From Paenibacillus glycinis (GTDB lineage: Bacteria; Bacillota; Bacilli; Paenibacillales; Paenibacillaceae): a stretch of 60,832 bases of DNA. The notes under the pieces are model-generated. The model made no database searches. It was not told where the DNA came from and was given only the letters and a program-made list of their open reading frames with translations. The translations under genes and the position numbers were made by a program. Shown piece after piece: positions 17,340 through 26,000 of the stretch (its first letter is position 1; each line of letters begins with the position of its first letter). The DNA lies in contig NZ_JAAAMV010000038.1 of assembly GCF_009909185.1 (NCBI RefSeq), positions 1-60,832 of the forward strand, written 5' to 3'.

Positions 17340-17452
17340 CAATGTTAATTCGGCGTAATCTTCGAGTGAAATTAGATGACGCGGATGCTCTTTTTACAGG
17401 TGCGAAATCCCATTTTTGCTAGATAATTAGCAGTGCCGAGGCATGATCGTCA

Positions 17453-17482
17453 TTGACGGTTAAAGGTTACGTAATGTATACT
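17453..17482 (+). promoter_or_regulatory. Sigma-A promoter of sigH
   Basis: TTGACG (17453-17458) and TATACT (17477-17482) are 18 bases apart. It lies in the 292-base yacP-sigH gap, leaving a leader of about 140 bases. In B. subtilis this promoter is repressed by AbrB; an AbrB site cannot be read by eye. Confidence 0.75.
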
Positions 17483-17631
17483 GAGTCTATGTTTCTGAAC
17501 GGGGATTGCTGCTAGATTGTGCCGATACGATCTTGGCGTACACGATCTGTAACTACTACATTGCGGGCCGGTTAATTATTGCGCTGCTGAAGTTAAAGGC
17601 ATTTACGCCTTTCGAGCCGGAGGGATTGTTC

Positions 17632-18282
17632 GTGAGCATCGACCTCAGAGAATGGAAAACGCTGGACTTTGACTGCAAAACGGACGAAGACGTTGTCGAA
17701 ATGGTTCGCGAAGGCGACGGCGAAGCGTTGGAGTATTTGATCAATAGGTACAAGAACTTTGTCCGGGCTAAAGCGCGTTCCTATTTTCTAATCGGGGCCG
17801 ACCGCGAGGATATAGTCCAAGAGGGCATGATCGGACTCTACAAGGCGATACGAGATTTCAAGGGCGATAAGCTTGCTTCCTTCAAGGCATTTGCCGAGCT
17901 TTGCATCACGCGGCAGATCATCACGGCCATCAAGACGGCCACGCGGCAGAAGCATATTCCGTTGAACTCTTACGTTTCGCTGGACAAGCCTATTTATGAC
18001 GAGGACTCCGACCGGACGTTGCTGGACGTCATTTGCGGAACGCGGGTGTCCGATCCGGAAGAATTGATCATCAACCAAGAGGAATTCGTCGGTCTTGAGG
18101 ATAAGATGTCCGAGATACTCAGCGATCTGGAACGCAAGGTGCTGATGCTTTATCTGGATGGCAAGTCTTATCAGGAGATCGCCGTCGATTTGGACCGCCA
18201 CGTGAAGTCGATCGATAACGCGTTGCAGCGCGTGAAGCGAAAGCTGGAACGGTATTTGGAAGTCCGCGACATCGGAATTTAA
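17632..18282 (+). CDS. sigH: RNA polymerase sporulation sigma factor SigH
   Basis: Sigma-70 family factor for the transition to stationary phase, which turns on early sporulation and competence genes. The protein is 216 aa. Region 2 contains GDGEALEYLINRYKNFV and DREDIVQEGMIGLYKAI (core and -10 binding). Region 4 ends with the helix-turn-helix SYQEIAVDLDRHVKSIDNAL. I chose the GTG at 17632 (MSIDLREW) because GGAGGG lies 7 bases upstream and it matches known N-termini. An open frame extends 42 codons further upstream without support. It is transcribed alone and followed by a terminator. Confidence 0.96.
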   Translation: MSIDLREWKTLDFDCKTDEDVVEMVREGDGEALEYLINRYKNFVRAKARSYFLIGADREDIVQEGMIGLYKAIRDFKGDKLASFKAFAELCITRQIITAIKTATRQKHIPLNSYVSLDKPIYDEDSDRTLLDVICGTRVSDPEELIINQEEFVGLEDKMSEILSDLERKVLMLYLDGKSYQEIAVDLDRHVKSIDNALQRVKRKLERYLEVRDIGI

Positions 18283-18294
18283 TACCTGTCTGAT

Positions 18295-18319
18295 AAGAGC
18301 CGAGCAAGGCTCTTTTTTT
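18295..18319 (+). terminator. Terminator of sigH
   Basis: AAGAGCC (18295-18301) pairs with GGCTCTT (18308-18314), followed by seven T. The region 18320-18469 after it shows nothing convincing. Confidence 0.9.
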
Positions 18320-18469
18320 ATGGGAAGGGTTTATCTGCGTTTGAAACCGCCGCCCGGTGACGATACTGATACGGACGAAGAGGAAATTTTCGCCTGCTTT
18401 GCGTTGTTGCCTTGTACCGCGACATACATTTTACGGGCTAATAGAGAGGTACTTCGGAACGGATTTGCA

Positions 18470-18498
18470 TTGACACTCCCTATTGCTTGTGATAAAGT
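18470..18498 (+). promoter_or_regulatory. Sigma-A promoter of rpmG-secE-nusG
   Basis: TTGACA (18470-18475, perfect) and TAAAGT (18493-18498) are 17 bases apart, giving a leader of about 100 bases before rpmG. Confidence 0.75.
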
Positions 18499-18603
18499 GT
18501 TTTGGTAGCCCTAAATAGGTCTTTTTTTATTATGGGTCAATCAGGCTAGTTTCACATACAGTGCTTTAAACTTTATCGATGCTTAGTTTGGGAGGTGTCA
18601 ACA

Positions 18604-18753
18604 ATGCGGGTAATTATTACGTTGGCTTGCACAAACTGCAAACAAAGAAACTATGCTTCCAGCAAGAACAAACGAAATCACCCTGACCGTATTGAGATGA
18701 AGAAGTTTTGCAAGTATTGTAACGAGCATACTCCTCATCGCGAAACACGATAG
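18604..18753 (+). CDS. rpmG: 50S ribosomal protein L33
   Basis: 49 aa, read directly from the DNA. It has the zinc-ribbon cysteines C9, C12, C36 and C39, so it is the zinc-containing (C+) form. In Bacillales a zinc-free paralogue is usually encoded elsewhere under Zur control. GGGAGGTG precedes the ATG. The order rpmG-secE-nusG is the standard one, and secE starts 20 bases downstream. Confidence 0.97.
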   Translation: MRVIITLACTNCKQRNYASSKNKRNHPDRIEMKKFCKYCNEHTPHRETR

Positions 18754-18773
18754 GTCAATTTGGAGGTGTGGAC

Positions 18774-18983
18774 GTGGCATTTTTAGCTAAGCTGAAGCAA
18801 AGCTTCGGGTCGACGTTTTCCTTCTTCACCGACAGCTTCGCGGAATTAAAGAAAGTCCGTTGGCCAAGCCGCAAGGAATTGACAAGCTATTCCCTCGTGG
18901 TATTCTTCACGATTATAGCTGTGACAATTTACTTCTGGGTACTTGACATCGGGATTTCCGCATTGGTCGAACTGATTGTTTAA
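18774..18983 (+). CDS. secE: Preprotein translocase subunit SecE
   Basis: 69 aa, single-spanning Gram-positive SecE. The amphipathic helix with KKVRWPSRKELTSYS (about 25-40) is the conserved SecY clamp, followed by one membrane segment (VVFFTIIAVTIYFWVLDI). I chose GTG 18774 (MAFLAKLKQ) because GGAGGTG ends about 6 bases upstream; the in-frame GTG at 18768 overlaps that ribosome site. Together with SecY (45195-46496) it forms the protein-export channel. Confidence 0.96.
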   Translation: MAFLAKLKQSFGSTFSFFTDSFAELKKVRWPSRKELTSYSLVVFFTIIAVTIYFWVLDIGISALVELIV

Positions 18984-19006
18984 GAAGGGGCCAAGGGTGG
19001 CTTGTT

Positions 19007-19549
19007 ATGGAAATGATGGAAAAAAGATGGTATGTAGTCCACACGTATTCGGGTTATGAGAACAAAGTGAAGGCGAACCTCGAGAAACGCGTTGAATCCA
19101 TGGGCATGGAAGACAAAATCTTCCGCGTGCTCGTCCCGATGGAGGAAGAAGTGGTAGACAAGGACGGCAAGAAAAAAACCGTCATGCGTAAAGTTTACCC
19201 CGGATATGTCCTCGTCGAGATGATTCAAACCGACGATTCTTGGTATGTCGTTCGCAACACTCCGGGCGTAACCGGGTTTGTCGGTTCAACGGGCTCTGGT
19301 TCAAAACCAACTCCGCTTTTGCCTGATGAAGTGGAACAAATTTTGAAGCACATGGGCATGGAAGAACCGAAACCTAAAATCGAATTCGATTTGAAGGAAA
19401 CGGTACGTGTTAAAGTCGGGCCATTCGCTAACTTTGTCGGAACGGTGGAAGAGATTCTGCTCGACAAAAGCAAGCTGAAGGTTCACGTCAACATGTTCGG
19501 CAGGGAAACTCCGGTTGAGCTGGATTACGGGCAAGTGGAGAAGGTATAA
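19007..19549 (+). CDS. nusG: Transcription termination/antitermination factor NusG
   Basis: 180 aa. The N-terminal NGN domain (WYVVHTYSGYENKVK at about residue 7, FPGYV-type loop KVYPGYVLVEM) binds RNA polymerase. The C-terminal KOW domain (about 128-178, VKVGPFANFVGTVEEI) binds S10 or Rho. In Bacillus, NusG promotes sequence-specific pausing. The start at 19007 has GGTGG 8 bases upstream; ATGs at 19013 and 19016 are alternatives, the last matching the B. subtilis N-terminus (MEK-WYVV). Confidence 0.96.
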   Translation: MEMMEKRWYVVHTYSGYENKVKANLEKRVESMGMEDKIFRVLVPMEEEVVDKDGKKKTVMRKVYPGYVLVEMIQTDDSWYVVRNTPGVTGFVGSTGSGSKPTPLLPDEVEQILKHMGMEEPKPKIEFDLKETVRVKVGPFANFVGTVEEILLDKSKLKVHVNMFGRETPVELDYGQVEKV

Positions 19550-19603
19550 TAAGCCTGTTTTCTGCTGAGAGCATGTGATTACTACGGCAAGGAGGTGTTC
19601 ATC

Positions 19604-20029
19604 ATGGCAAAGAAAGTCATTAAGTTGGTAAAACTGCAAGTTCCAGCGGGTAAAGCGAATCCGGCTCCGCCGATCGGTCCAGCGCTTGGTCAAGCAGGGG
19701 TTAACATCATGGCGTTCTGTAAAGAGTTCAACGCTCGTACGGCCGATCAAGCGGGTCTTATCATTCCGGTTGTAATTACGGTATTCGAGGACCGTTCGTT
19801 CACTTTCGAAACGAAAACGCCGCCGGCTGCTGTACTGCTTCGAGTTGCCGCTAAGATCGCTAAAGGATCCGGCGAGCCGAACAAGAAGAAAGTCGCAACG
19901 GTTAAACGTTCCGTCGTTCGCGAGATCGCCGAACAAAAAATGCCCGATCTTAACGCGGCTTCCGTAGAGGCAGCTATGCGCATGGTCGAAGGTACTGCAC
20001 GCAGCATGGGCGTTGTTATCGAGGACTAA
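19604..20029 (+). CDS. rplK: 50S ribosomal protein L11
   Basis: 141 aa. It has the typical N-terminus MAKKVIKLVKLQVPAGKA and the proline-rich PAPPIGPALGQAGVNIM segment. The C-terminal domain binds the GTPase-associated region of 23S rRNA. GGAGGTG lies 6 bases before the ATG. It is required for stringent-factor activation and is the target of thiopeptides. A structured gap of 136 bases separates it from rplA. Confidence 0.98.
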   Translation: MAKKVIKLVKLQVPAGKANPAPPIGPALGQAGVNIMAFCKEFNARTADQAGLIIPVVITVFEDRSFTFETKTPPAAVLLRVAAKIAKGSGEPNKKKVATVKRSVVREIAEQKMPDLNAASVEAAMRMVEGTARSMGVVIED

Positions 20030-20050
20030 TCTTCGATCGTCATCTGCATT

Positions 20051-20100
20051 AGACACGCTAGAGTGCGTTGTCTGACCGACGAAACGATGCGTTTTGTCGG
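20051..20100 (+). promoter_or_regulatory. Tandem hairpins between rplK and rplA
   Basis: Hairpin 1 pairs AGACACGC (20051-20058) with GCGTTGTCT (20065-20073), with one bulge. Hairpin 2 pairs CCGACGAAACG (20076-20086) with CGTTTTGTCGG (20090-20100), an 11-bp stem around three bases. There is no T run, so it is not a terminator. An autoregulatory site for L1 is a reasonable guess, unproven. Confidence 0.5.
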
Positions 20101-20165
20101 GTGGGAGGGTCTCCAGGAACAGTTGGAGGAATTTCCGTTATTACCACATAAGGAGGAGAATTCTA

Positions 20166-20858
20166 ATGGCTAAACACGGTAAAAAGTATCAAGAAGCTAC
20201 AAAGCTGATTGATGTTGAAGCAACGTACGAGTCGGCCGAAGCGATCGAACTCGTGAAGAAAGCCGCTAGCGCGAAATTCGACGAAACCGTTGAAGTCGCG
20301 GTGCGTCTGGGCGTAGACCCTAAGAAACAAGACCAAGCCGTTCGTGGCGTCGTTGTACTCCCGCACGGAACTGGTAAAACCAAACGCGTTCTCGTTTTTG
20401 CGAAAGGCGAAAAAGCCAAAGAAGCAGAAGCGGCTGGCGCGGATTATGTCGGCGATGCTGACGTAATCGCTAAAATCCAACAAGGCTGGTTCGAGTTCGA
20501 CGTTTGCGTTGCGACTCCGGACATGATGGCCGAAGTGGGTAAACTCGGTCGTATCCTCGGCGGTAAGGGCCTTATGCCTAACCCGAAAGCGGGTACCGTA
20601 ACGTTCGACGTTACGAAAGCCGTCCAAGAAATCAAGGCTGGTAAGATTGAATACCGTCTTGACAGAGCAGGTCAAATCCATGCGCCAATCGGCAAAGTTT
20701 CGTTCGACTCCGAAAAGCTGAACGAGAACTTGAAAACGCTGATCGACGCACTCAACCGCGCGAAACCGGCTGCGGCTAAAGGGGTTTACCTGAAAGGTAT
20801 TTCCGTTTCCTCCACGATGGGACCTGGCGCTCGTTTGAACGCCGCTTCGTTCCGCTAA
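20166..20858 (+). CDS. rplA: 50S ribosomal protein L1
   Basis: 230 aa, normal. It starts MAKHGKKYQEA after GGAGGAG. The two-domain L1 fold is recognisable from GGKGLMPNPKAGTVT (about residues 125-139) and the C-terminal GVYLKGISVSSTMGPG. L1 forms the mobile stalk at the E site and in many bacteria represses its own mRNA. It is followed by the L10 leader, so rplK-rplA and rplJ-rplL are separate regulatory modules. Confidence 0.98.
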   Translation: MAKHGKKYQEATKLIDVEATYESAEAIELVKKAASAKFDETVEVAVRLGVDPKKQDQAVRGVVVLPHGTGKTKRVLVFAKGEKAKEAEAAGADYVGDADVIAKIQQGWFEFDVCVATPDMMAEVGKLGRILGGKGLMPNPKAGTVTFDVTKAVQEIKAGKIEYRLDRAGQIHAPIGKVSFDSEKLNENLKTLIDALNRAKPAAAKGVYLKGISVSSTMGPGARLNAASFR

Positions 20859-20892
20859 GAGACTGAACGGAAATTTAGAATCGAATATGCAT

Positions 20893-21030
20893 ACCGAAGA
20901 CAGTAGGTGCCGGCCACCGGCTTAATTTCCTACCGAGGTGTTATGATAAACGTGTTTGTGCGCCCTTCCTTTGGGATGGGCGAGTAACGGACCATCATGG
21001 CCTTCGCACTGTCTGCGGGGGCCTTTCTCA
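20893..21030 (+). promoter_or_regulatory. L10 leader (autoregulatory) with terminator-like hairpin
   Basis: The segment AGACAGTAGGTGCCGG ... CTTAATTTCCTACCGAGG (about 20897-20938) is the conserved L10-leader core, which binds the L10-L12 complex. Downstream, GGCCTTCGCA (20999-21008) pairs with TGCGGGGGCC (21014-21023), then TTTCT, a weak intrinsic terminator. Excess L10 should favour early termination or block rplJ translation. Confidence 0.8.
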
Positions 21031-21096
21031 TGCATCGCGGGGAAGGAATCCGCTGCAACAATCGGGATGTTGACAACATAACGGGAGGTGTACATT

Positions 21097-21594
21097 TTGG
21101 CAAACGCAAAAATTATTCAAGGTAAAGAGCAGGCTGTTGCGGAAATCACGGCGAAACTCCGCGAGAGCTCCAGCACGGTCGTGGCCGATTACCGCGGTCT
21201 TAACGTTGCGCAAGTAACGGAACTGCGTAAACAATTGCGCGAAGCAAACGTCGAGTTTCAAGTTTTGAAAAACTCGCTCGTTCGCCGTGCGACTGCAAAC
21301 GCGGAATTGACTGACTTGGATGCTATTCTGGCTGGTCCTACGGCCGTTGCTTTCAGCAAAGAAGACGCTGTTGCTCCAGCCAAAATCTTGGCTGACTTCG
21401 CCAAGAAGAACGACGCTCTGAAATTGAAAGGCGGCGTTGTGGAAGGCCAAGTATTCAACGCGGATCAAATCAAAGCGCTGGCAGATCTGCCTTCTCGCGA
21501 AGGTTTGCTCTCCATGCTCCTCAGCGTGCTCCAAGCACCTATGCGCAACTTCGCCCTTGCGGTTAAAGCTGTCGCGGAAAAACAAGAAGCTTAA
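21097..21594 (+). CDS. rplJ: 50S ribosomal protein L10
   Basis: 165 aa. Base of the ribosomal stalk: the N-terminal domain binds 23S rRNA and L11, and the long C-terminal helix carries L7/L12 dimers. The start is TTG at 21097 (reads ANAKIIQGKEQ), with GGGAGGTG 6 bases upstream; an in-frame GTG at 21088 overlaps that ribosome site. STVVADYRGLNVAQVTELRKQL is a typical L10 segment. Expression should be controlled by the leader just upstream. Confidence 0.97.
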   Translation: MANAKIIQGKEQAVAEITAKLRESSSTVVADYRGLNVAQVTELRKQLREANVEFQVLKNSLVRRATANAELTDLDAILAGPTAVAFSKEDAVAPAKILADFAKKNDALKLKGGVVEGQVFNADQIKALADLPSREGLLSMLLSVLQAPMRNFALAVKAVAEKQEA

Positions 21595-21667
21595 TCGTCA
21601 ATTACGAACCCGGCTCGCCGGATAACAGGCACGACCACACTAAAACAAATTATTGGAGGTTTATCTC

Positions 21668-22030
21668 ATGAGTAAAGAGCAAATCTTGGAAGCCATCAAA
21701 GGCATGAACGTTCTTGAATTGAACGATCTGGTTAAAGCAATCGAAGAAGAATTCGGCGTAACTGCTGCAGCACCTGTAGCAATGGGCGGCGGAGCAGCAG
21801 CAGCTGTCGTTGAAGAGCAATCCGAATTCGACGTTATCCTTAACAACGCTGGCGCTTCCAAAATCAACGTTATCAAAGTCGTTCGCGAAATCACGGGTCT
21901 TGGCCTGAAAGAAGCGAAAGATCTTGTTGACGGCGCTCCTAAAGCCATCAAAGAAAAAGTATCCAAAGAGGATGCTGAAGCTGTTAAAGAAAAACTCGAA
22001 GCAGCTGGCGCTTCCGTAGAAGTGAAGTAA
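21668..22030 (+). CDS. rplL: 50S ribosomal protein L7/L12
   Basis: 120 aa. The N-terminal dimerisation helices (MSKEQILEAIKGMNVLELN) are followed by an Ala/Gly-rich hinge (MGGGAAAAVVEEQ). The C-terminal factor-binding domain has the classic GLGLKEAKDLVDGAPKAIKE. It recruits EF-G, EF-Tu and other GTPases. GGAGG lies 10 bases before the ATG. A strong terminator follows. Confidence 0.98.
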   Translation: MSKEQILEAIKGMNVLELNDLVKAIEEEFGVTAAAPVAMGGGAAAAVVEEQSEFDVILNNAGASKINVIKVVREITGLGLKEAKDLVDGAPKAIKEKVSKEDAEAVKEKLEAAGASVEVK

Positions 22031-22049
22031 TAACCCGCTTATCGGCGGC

Positions 22050-22086
22050 AAACCCCTTGAAGCGAACGCTTCAAGGGGTTTCCTTA
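22050..22086 (+). terminator. Terminator of rplJ-rplL
   Basis: AAACCCCTTGAAGC (22050-22063) pairs perfectly with GCTTCAAGGGGTTT around a GAAC loop, followed by a short pyrimidine run. Confidence 0.85.
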
Positions 22087-22121
22087 TGAGTTGACTTGCC
22101 GGCGGAATCAGGAGGGATGAT

Positions 22122-22724
22122 ATGGCGGACCATTACTATACGCAATCGCCCGGAACCAAGCACGATCGTCAGGTATTGGAAACGGTGCTGCGCGGCTGCA
22201 AGCTGCGTTTCATGACCGATGCCGGCGTATTTTCGAAAACGGGCATCGATTTTGGAAGCCGCGTGCTCATCGATGCGCTGGAGCTTGACGAAAACGGACG
22301 TACGTTGGATGTCGGTTGCGGCTATGGACCTATCGGCATAACGGCGGCAAAACTCGCTCCGGCGGGTCATGTAACGATGATCGATATCAATGAACGCGCG
22401 GTTGCGCTTGCTCGGGAAAACGTCCACCTTAACGGCGTAACGAATGCGGTGGTGTTGCAAAGCGACGTGTACGAAAGCGTTCGTGATCAAGCGTTCGATA
22501 CGATCATTACGAACCCGCCGATCCGAGCAGGGAAAGTGGTTGTCCATCGGATTTTCGAAGAAGGAGCTGCTCTGCTGAAGCCGGGGGGATCCATGTGGGT
22601 CGTCATTCAGAAGAAGCAGGGGGCACCGTCCGCCGAAGCGAAGTTGGAAGCCGTCTTCGGCAATGTGGAAGAGGTAACGAAAGAAAAAGGGTACCGTATC
22701 TTCAGGGCCAGGAAAGAGCAATAG
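22122..22724 (+). CDS. Class I SAM-dependent methyltransferase, RsmC-like (YbxB)
   Basis: 200 aa. The SAM-binding motif is LDVGCGYGPIGI (about residues 63-74), motif II is VTMIDINERAV, and the catalytic motif is NPPI (about 130), as in enzymes that methylate exocyclic amines of G or A. YbxB occupies this exact place between rplL and rpoB in B. subtilis; an rRNA (16S G1207-type) target is inferred from RsmC. CAGGAGGGA precedes the ATG. It lies behind the rplL terminator with no obvious promoter of its own, so it may depend on readthrough. Confidence 0.9.
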   Translation: MADHYYTQSPGTKHDRQVLETVLRGCKLRFMTDAGVFSKTGIDFGSRVLIDALELDENGRTLDVGCGYGPIGITAAKLAPAGHVTMIDINERAVALARENVHLNGVTNAVVLQSDVYESVRDQAFDTIITNPPIRAGKVVVHRIFEEGAALLKPGGSMWVVIQKKQGAPSAEAKLEAVFGNVEEVTKEKGYRIFRARKEQ

Positions 22725-22741
22725 GGAAACGGAATCATTTG

Positions 22742-22770
22742 TTGACTCGACTTGCCTGATGTGGTATCAT
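22742..22770 (+). promoter_or_regulatory. Sigma-A promoter of rpoBC
   Basis: TTGACT (22742-22747) and TATCAT (22765-22770) are 17 bases apart. The leader to the rpoB start is about 310 bases and includes a perfect palindrome at 22805-22818 and a hairpin at 22854-22890. I see no ORF in it. Confidence 0.75.
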
Positions 22771-22804
22771 TATAAAATGTCAGCATTAAAATGGGTGCAA
22801 TCTC

Positions 22805-22818
22805 TTTAGTCGACTAAA
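22805..22818. promoter_or_regulatory. 14-bp perfect palindrome in the rpoBC leader (possible operator)
   Basis: TTTAGTCGACTAAA is fully self-complementary and begins about 28 bases after the predicted transcription start. With no loop bases it suits a dimeric DNA-binding protein better than an RNA hairpin. No binder is known to me. Confidence 0.4.
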
Positions 22819-23087
22819 ATGTCAAGCGCTATTTTAAGTGTATAAAAGTAGCGAATTTGACGTATAATGTTTACGTTTTGGGTCAAAATTACTTGATATG
22901 AGACTTTTACGGGTTGTGCGCGTAGAAGATTGACTGACAGAAGCATGCTCTTTTTTCGAATTTTCGATAAGGGCTTTTCTTTATTTGAATCAGAATTTGC
23001 CTGCTGCACATTCTGGTTACAGCAATGTTTGTGTATACAAGGTCATTGTTCACTTTCTGTGAAGCAGACATGAGGGGTGAGGTTAAG

Positions 23088-26000
23088 TTGGCAGGACAAC
23101 TTGTTCAGTATGGGCGTCGCACGCGTAGAAGCTATGCCCGCATCCGCGAGGTGCTCGAAGTTCCGAACCTGATTGAAATCCAACAAAAGTCGTACGAGAA
23201 GTTTTTGGAGAAGGACTTGCTTGAGCTTTTCCAGGACATCTCGCCGATTCAGGATTTTACGGGTAACTTGATGCTTGAGTTCATCGACTATTCACTTGGC
23301 GAGCCTAAGTATTCTGTCGATGAGTCGAAAGAACGCGACGTGACGTATGCAGCACCGCTGCGTGTTAAAGTTCGGCTCATTAACAAGGAAACCGGCGAAG
23401 TGAAAGAGCAAGAAGTGTTCATGGGCGACTTCCCGCTGATGACGGAAACGGGCACGTTCATCATCAACGGCGCGGAACGCGTCATCGTCAGCCAATTGGT
23501 TCGTTCGCCTAGCGTTTACTTTAGCACGAAAGTGGACAAAAACGGCAAAAGAAATTATACGGCGACGGTGATTCCGAACCGCGGCGCATGGCTGGAGCTC
23601 GAAACCGACGCGAAGGACATTATTTATGTCCGTATCGATCGCACGCGCAAGATTCCGGTTACGGTCCTTCTTCGCGCGCTCGGCTTTGGCACGGATGCCG
23701 AAATTTTGGATTTGCTGGGACATGACGAGTATATCCGGAACACGCTCGATAAAGATAACACCGATTCCACCGAAAAGGCGCTTATCGAAATTTACGAAAG
23801 GCTTCGTCCGGGCGAACCGCCGACATTGGATAATGCCAAGAGCCTTCTTGTCGCGCGATTCTTCGATCCGAAGCGTTACGACCTGGCCAACGTTGGCCGC
23901 TATAAAATCAACAAGAAGCTGCACATCAAGAACCGATTGTTCAATCAGCGGTTGGCGGAAACCTTGATCGACCCGAGCACGGGGGAAATCCTGGCGGAAG
24001 CAGGACAAATGATCGACCGTCGCCTGCTGGATGATCTGATTCCTTACTTGGAGAACAACGTGGGCTTCAAAACATACCATGTTGCCAATGGGGTACTTGA
24101 TGCGGATAGTATACCTCTTCAAACCGTCAGCGTATTCTCGCCGCTGGACGAGAGCAAAGTCATTAAGGTCATTGCGAATGGAATCATCGACAAAGCCGTA
24201 AAGCATATCACGCCTGCGGACATCATTGCTTCCATCAATTACTTCATCGACTTGCTTCACGGCGTAGGAAGCACGGACGATATCGACCATCTGGGCAACC
24301 GTCGTTTGCGTTCGGTTGGCGAACTGCTGCAGAACCAATTCCGTATCGGATTGTCCCGTATGGAGCGTGTCGTTCGCGAGCGGATGTCCATCCAGGATGC
24401 CAACGCGATCACGCCGCAGGCGCTGATCAACATTCGCCCGGTTATCGCGTCGATCAAAGAGTTCTTCGGTTCTTCCCAATTGTCGCAATTTATGGATCAG
24501 ACGAACCCGCTTGCCGAGTTGACGCACAAACGCCGCTTGTCCGCTTTGGGACCGGGCGGTTTGACGCGTGAACGCGCGGGCTTCGAGGTTCGTGACGTTC
24601 ATAACTCTCACTACGGCCGGATGTGTCCGATCGAGACGCCGGAGGGTCCGAACATCGGGTTGATCAACTCCTTGTCGACCTTCGCCCGGATTAACGAATA
24701 TGGATTCATCGAGGCGCCTTACCGCTGGGTTGATCCGAAAATCGGCGTCGTTACGGAACAAATCGCGTATTTGACCGCCGATGAAGAAGACAATTACGTA
24801 ATCGCGCAAGCGAATGCGAAGTTGAACGAAGAGGGCAAATTCGTCGAAGATGCCGTAATCGTTCGTTACAACAAGCAAGCGGACAATATTTTGACCATGC
24901 CGACCGATCGCGTAGACTATATGGATGTATCGCCGAAACAGGTCGTGTCCGTGGCTACGGCGCTCATTCCGTTCCTTGAGAACGATGACTCCAACCGCGC
25001 GCTCATGGGTTCCAACATGCAGCGGCAAGCCGTTCCGCTCCTCATTCCGAAGTCGCCGCTAGTCGGTACCGGCATGGAGCACAAGTCCGCCAAAGACTCC
25101 GGCGTGTGTATCGTGTCCAAACACGACGGCATCGTCGAGCGCGTATCCGCCAATGAAATTTGGGTCCGCCGCGTGGAGATGGTCGACGGCAAGCAGGTTA
25201 CGGGCGACTTGATCAAGCACAAGCTGCATAAGTTCATGCGTTCCAACCAAGGTACGTGCATCAATCAGCGTCCGATTTGCCATAAAGGCGATATCGTGAA
25301 GAAGGGCGACATCCTTGCGGACGGTCCTTCCACCGAAATGGGCGAATTGGCGCTCGGACGCAACGTCGTCGTGGCATTCATGACGTGGGAAGGCTACAAC
25401 TACGAGGATGCTATCTTGCTCAGCGAGAAGCTCGTTAAAGAAGACGTCTATACGTCGATCCATATCGAGGAATACGAGTCCGAAGCGCGCGATACGAAGC
25501 TCGGACCGGAAGAAATCACGCGCGACATTCCAAACGTCGGCGAAGAAGCGCTTCGCAATCTAGACGAACGCGGCATTATCCGCGTCGGCGCCGAGATCAG
25601 CGCAGGCGACATTCTCGTCGGTAAAGTAACGCCTAAAGGGGTTACGGAACTGACGGCGGAAGAACGTTTGCTTCACGCGATCTTCGGCGAGAAGGCGCGC
25701 GAGGTTCGCGATACGAGCTTGCGCGTTCCTCACGGAACCGACGGCATCGTGGTAGACGTGAAAGTATTTACCCGCGAGAACGGCGACGAGCTGCCTCCAG
25801 GCGTAAATCAGTTGGTTCGTGCCTATATCGCTCAGAAGCGCAAGATTTCCGAAGGCGATAAAATGGCTGGCCGTCACGGTAACAAAGGGGTTATCGCGCG
25901 TATCCTTCCCGAGGAAGATATGCCGTTCCTGCCGGACGGCACGCCGGTCGAGGTCGTGCTTAACCCGCTCGGCGTACCTTCCCGGATGAATATCGGTCAA

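Noticed and set aside
18320..18508. 62-codon open frame after sigH
   Set aside because: It starts directly behind the terminator with no ribosome site and runs through the rpmG promoter.
22840..22868. Second rpoB promoter using the TATAAT at 22863-22868
   Set aside because: The -35 hexamer at 17-base spacing (GTATAA) matches only two of six consensus bases.
24466..24560. Possible rifampicin resistance in rpoB
   Set aside because: The Gln, Asp, His and Ser positions of the resistance region carry sensitive-type residues.
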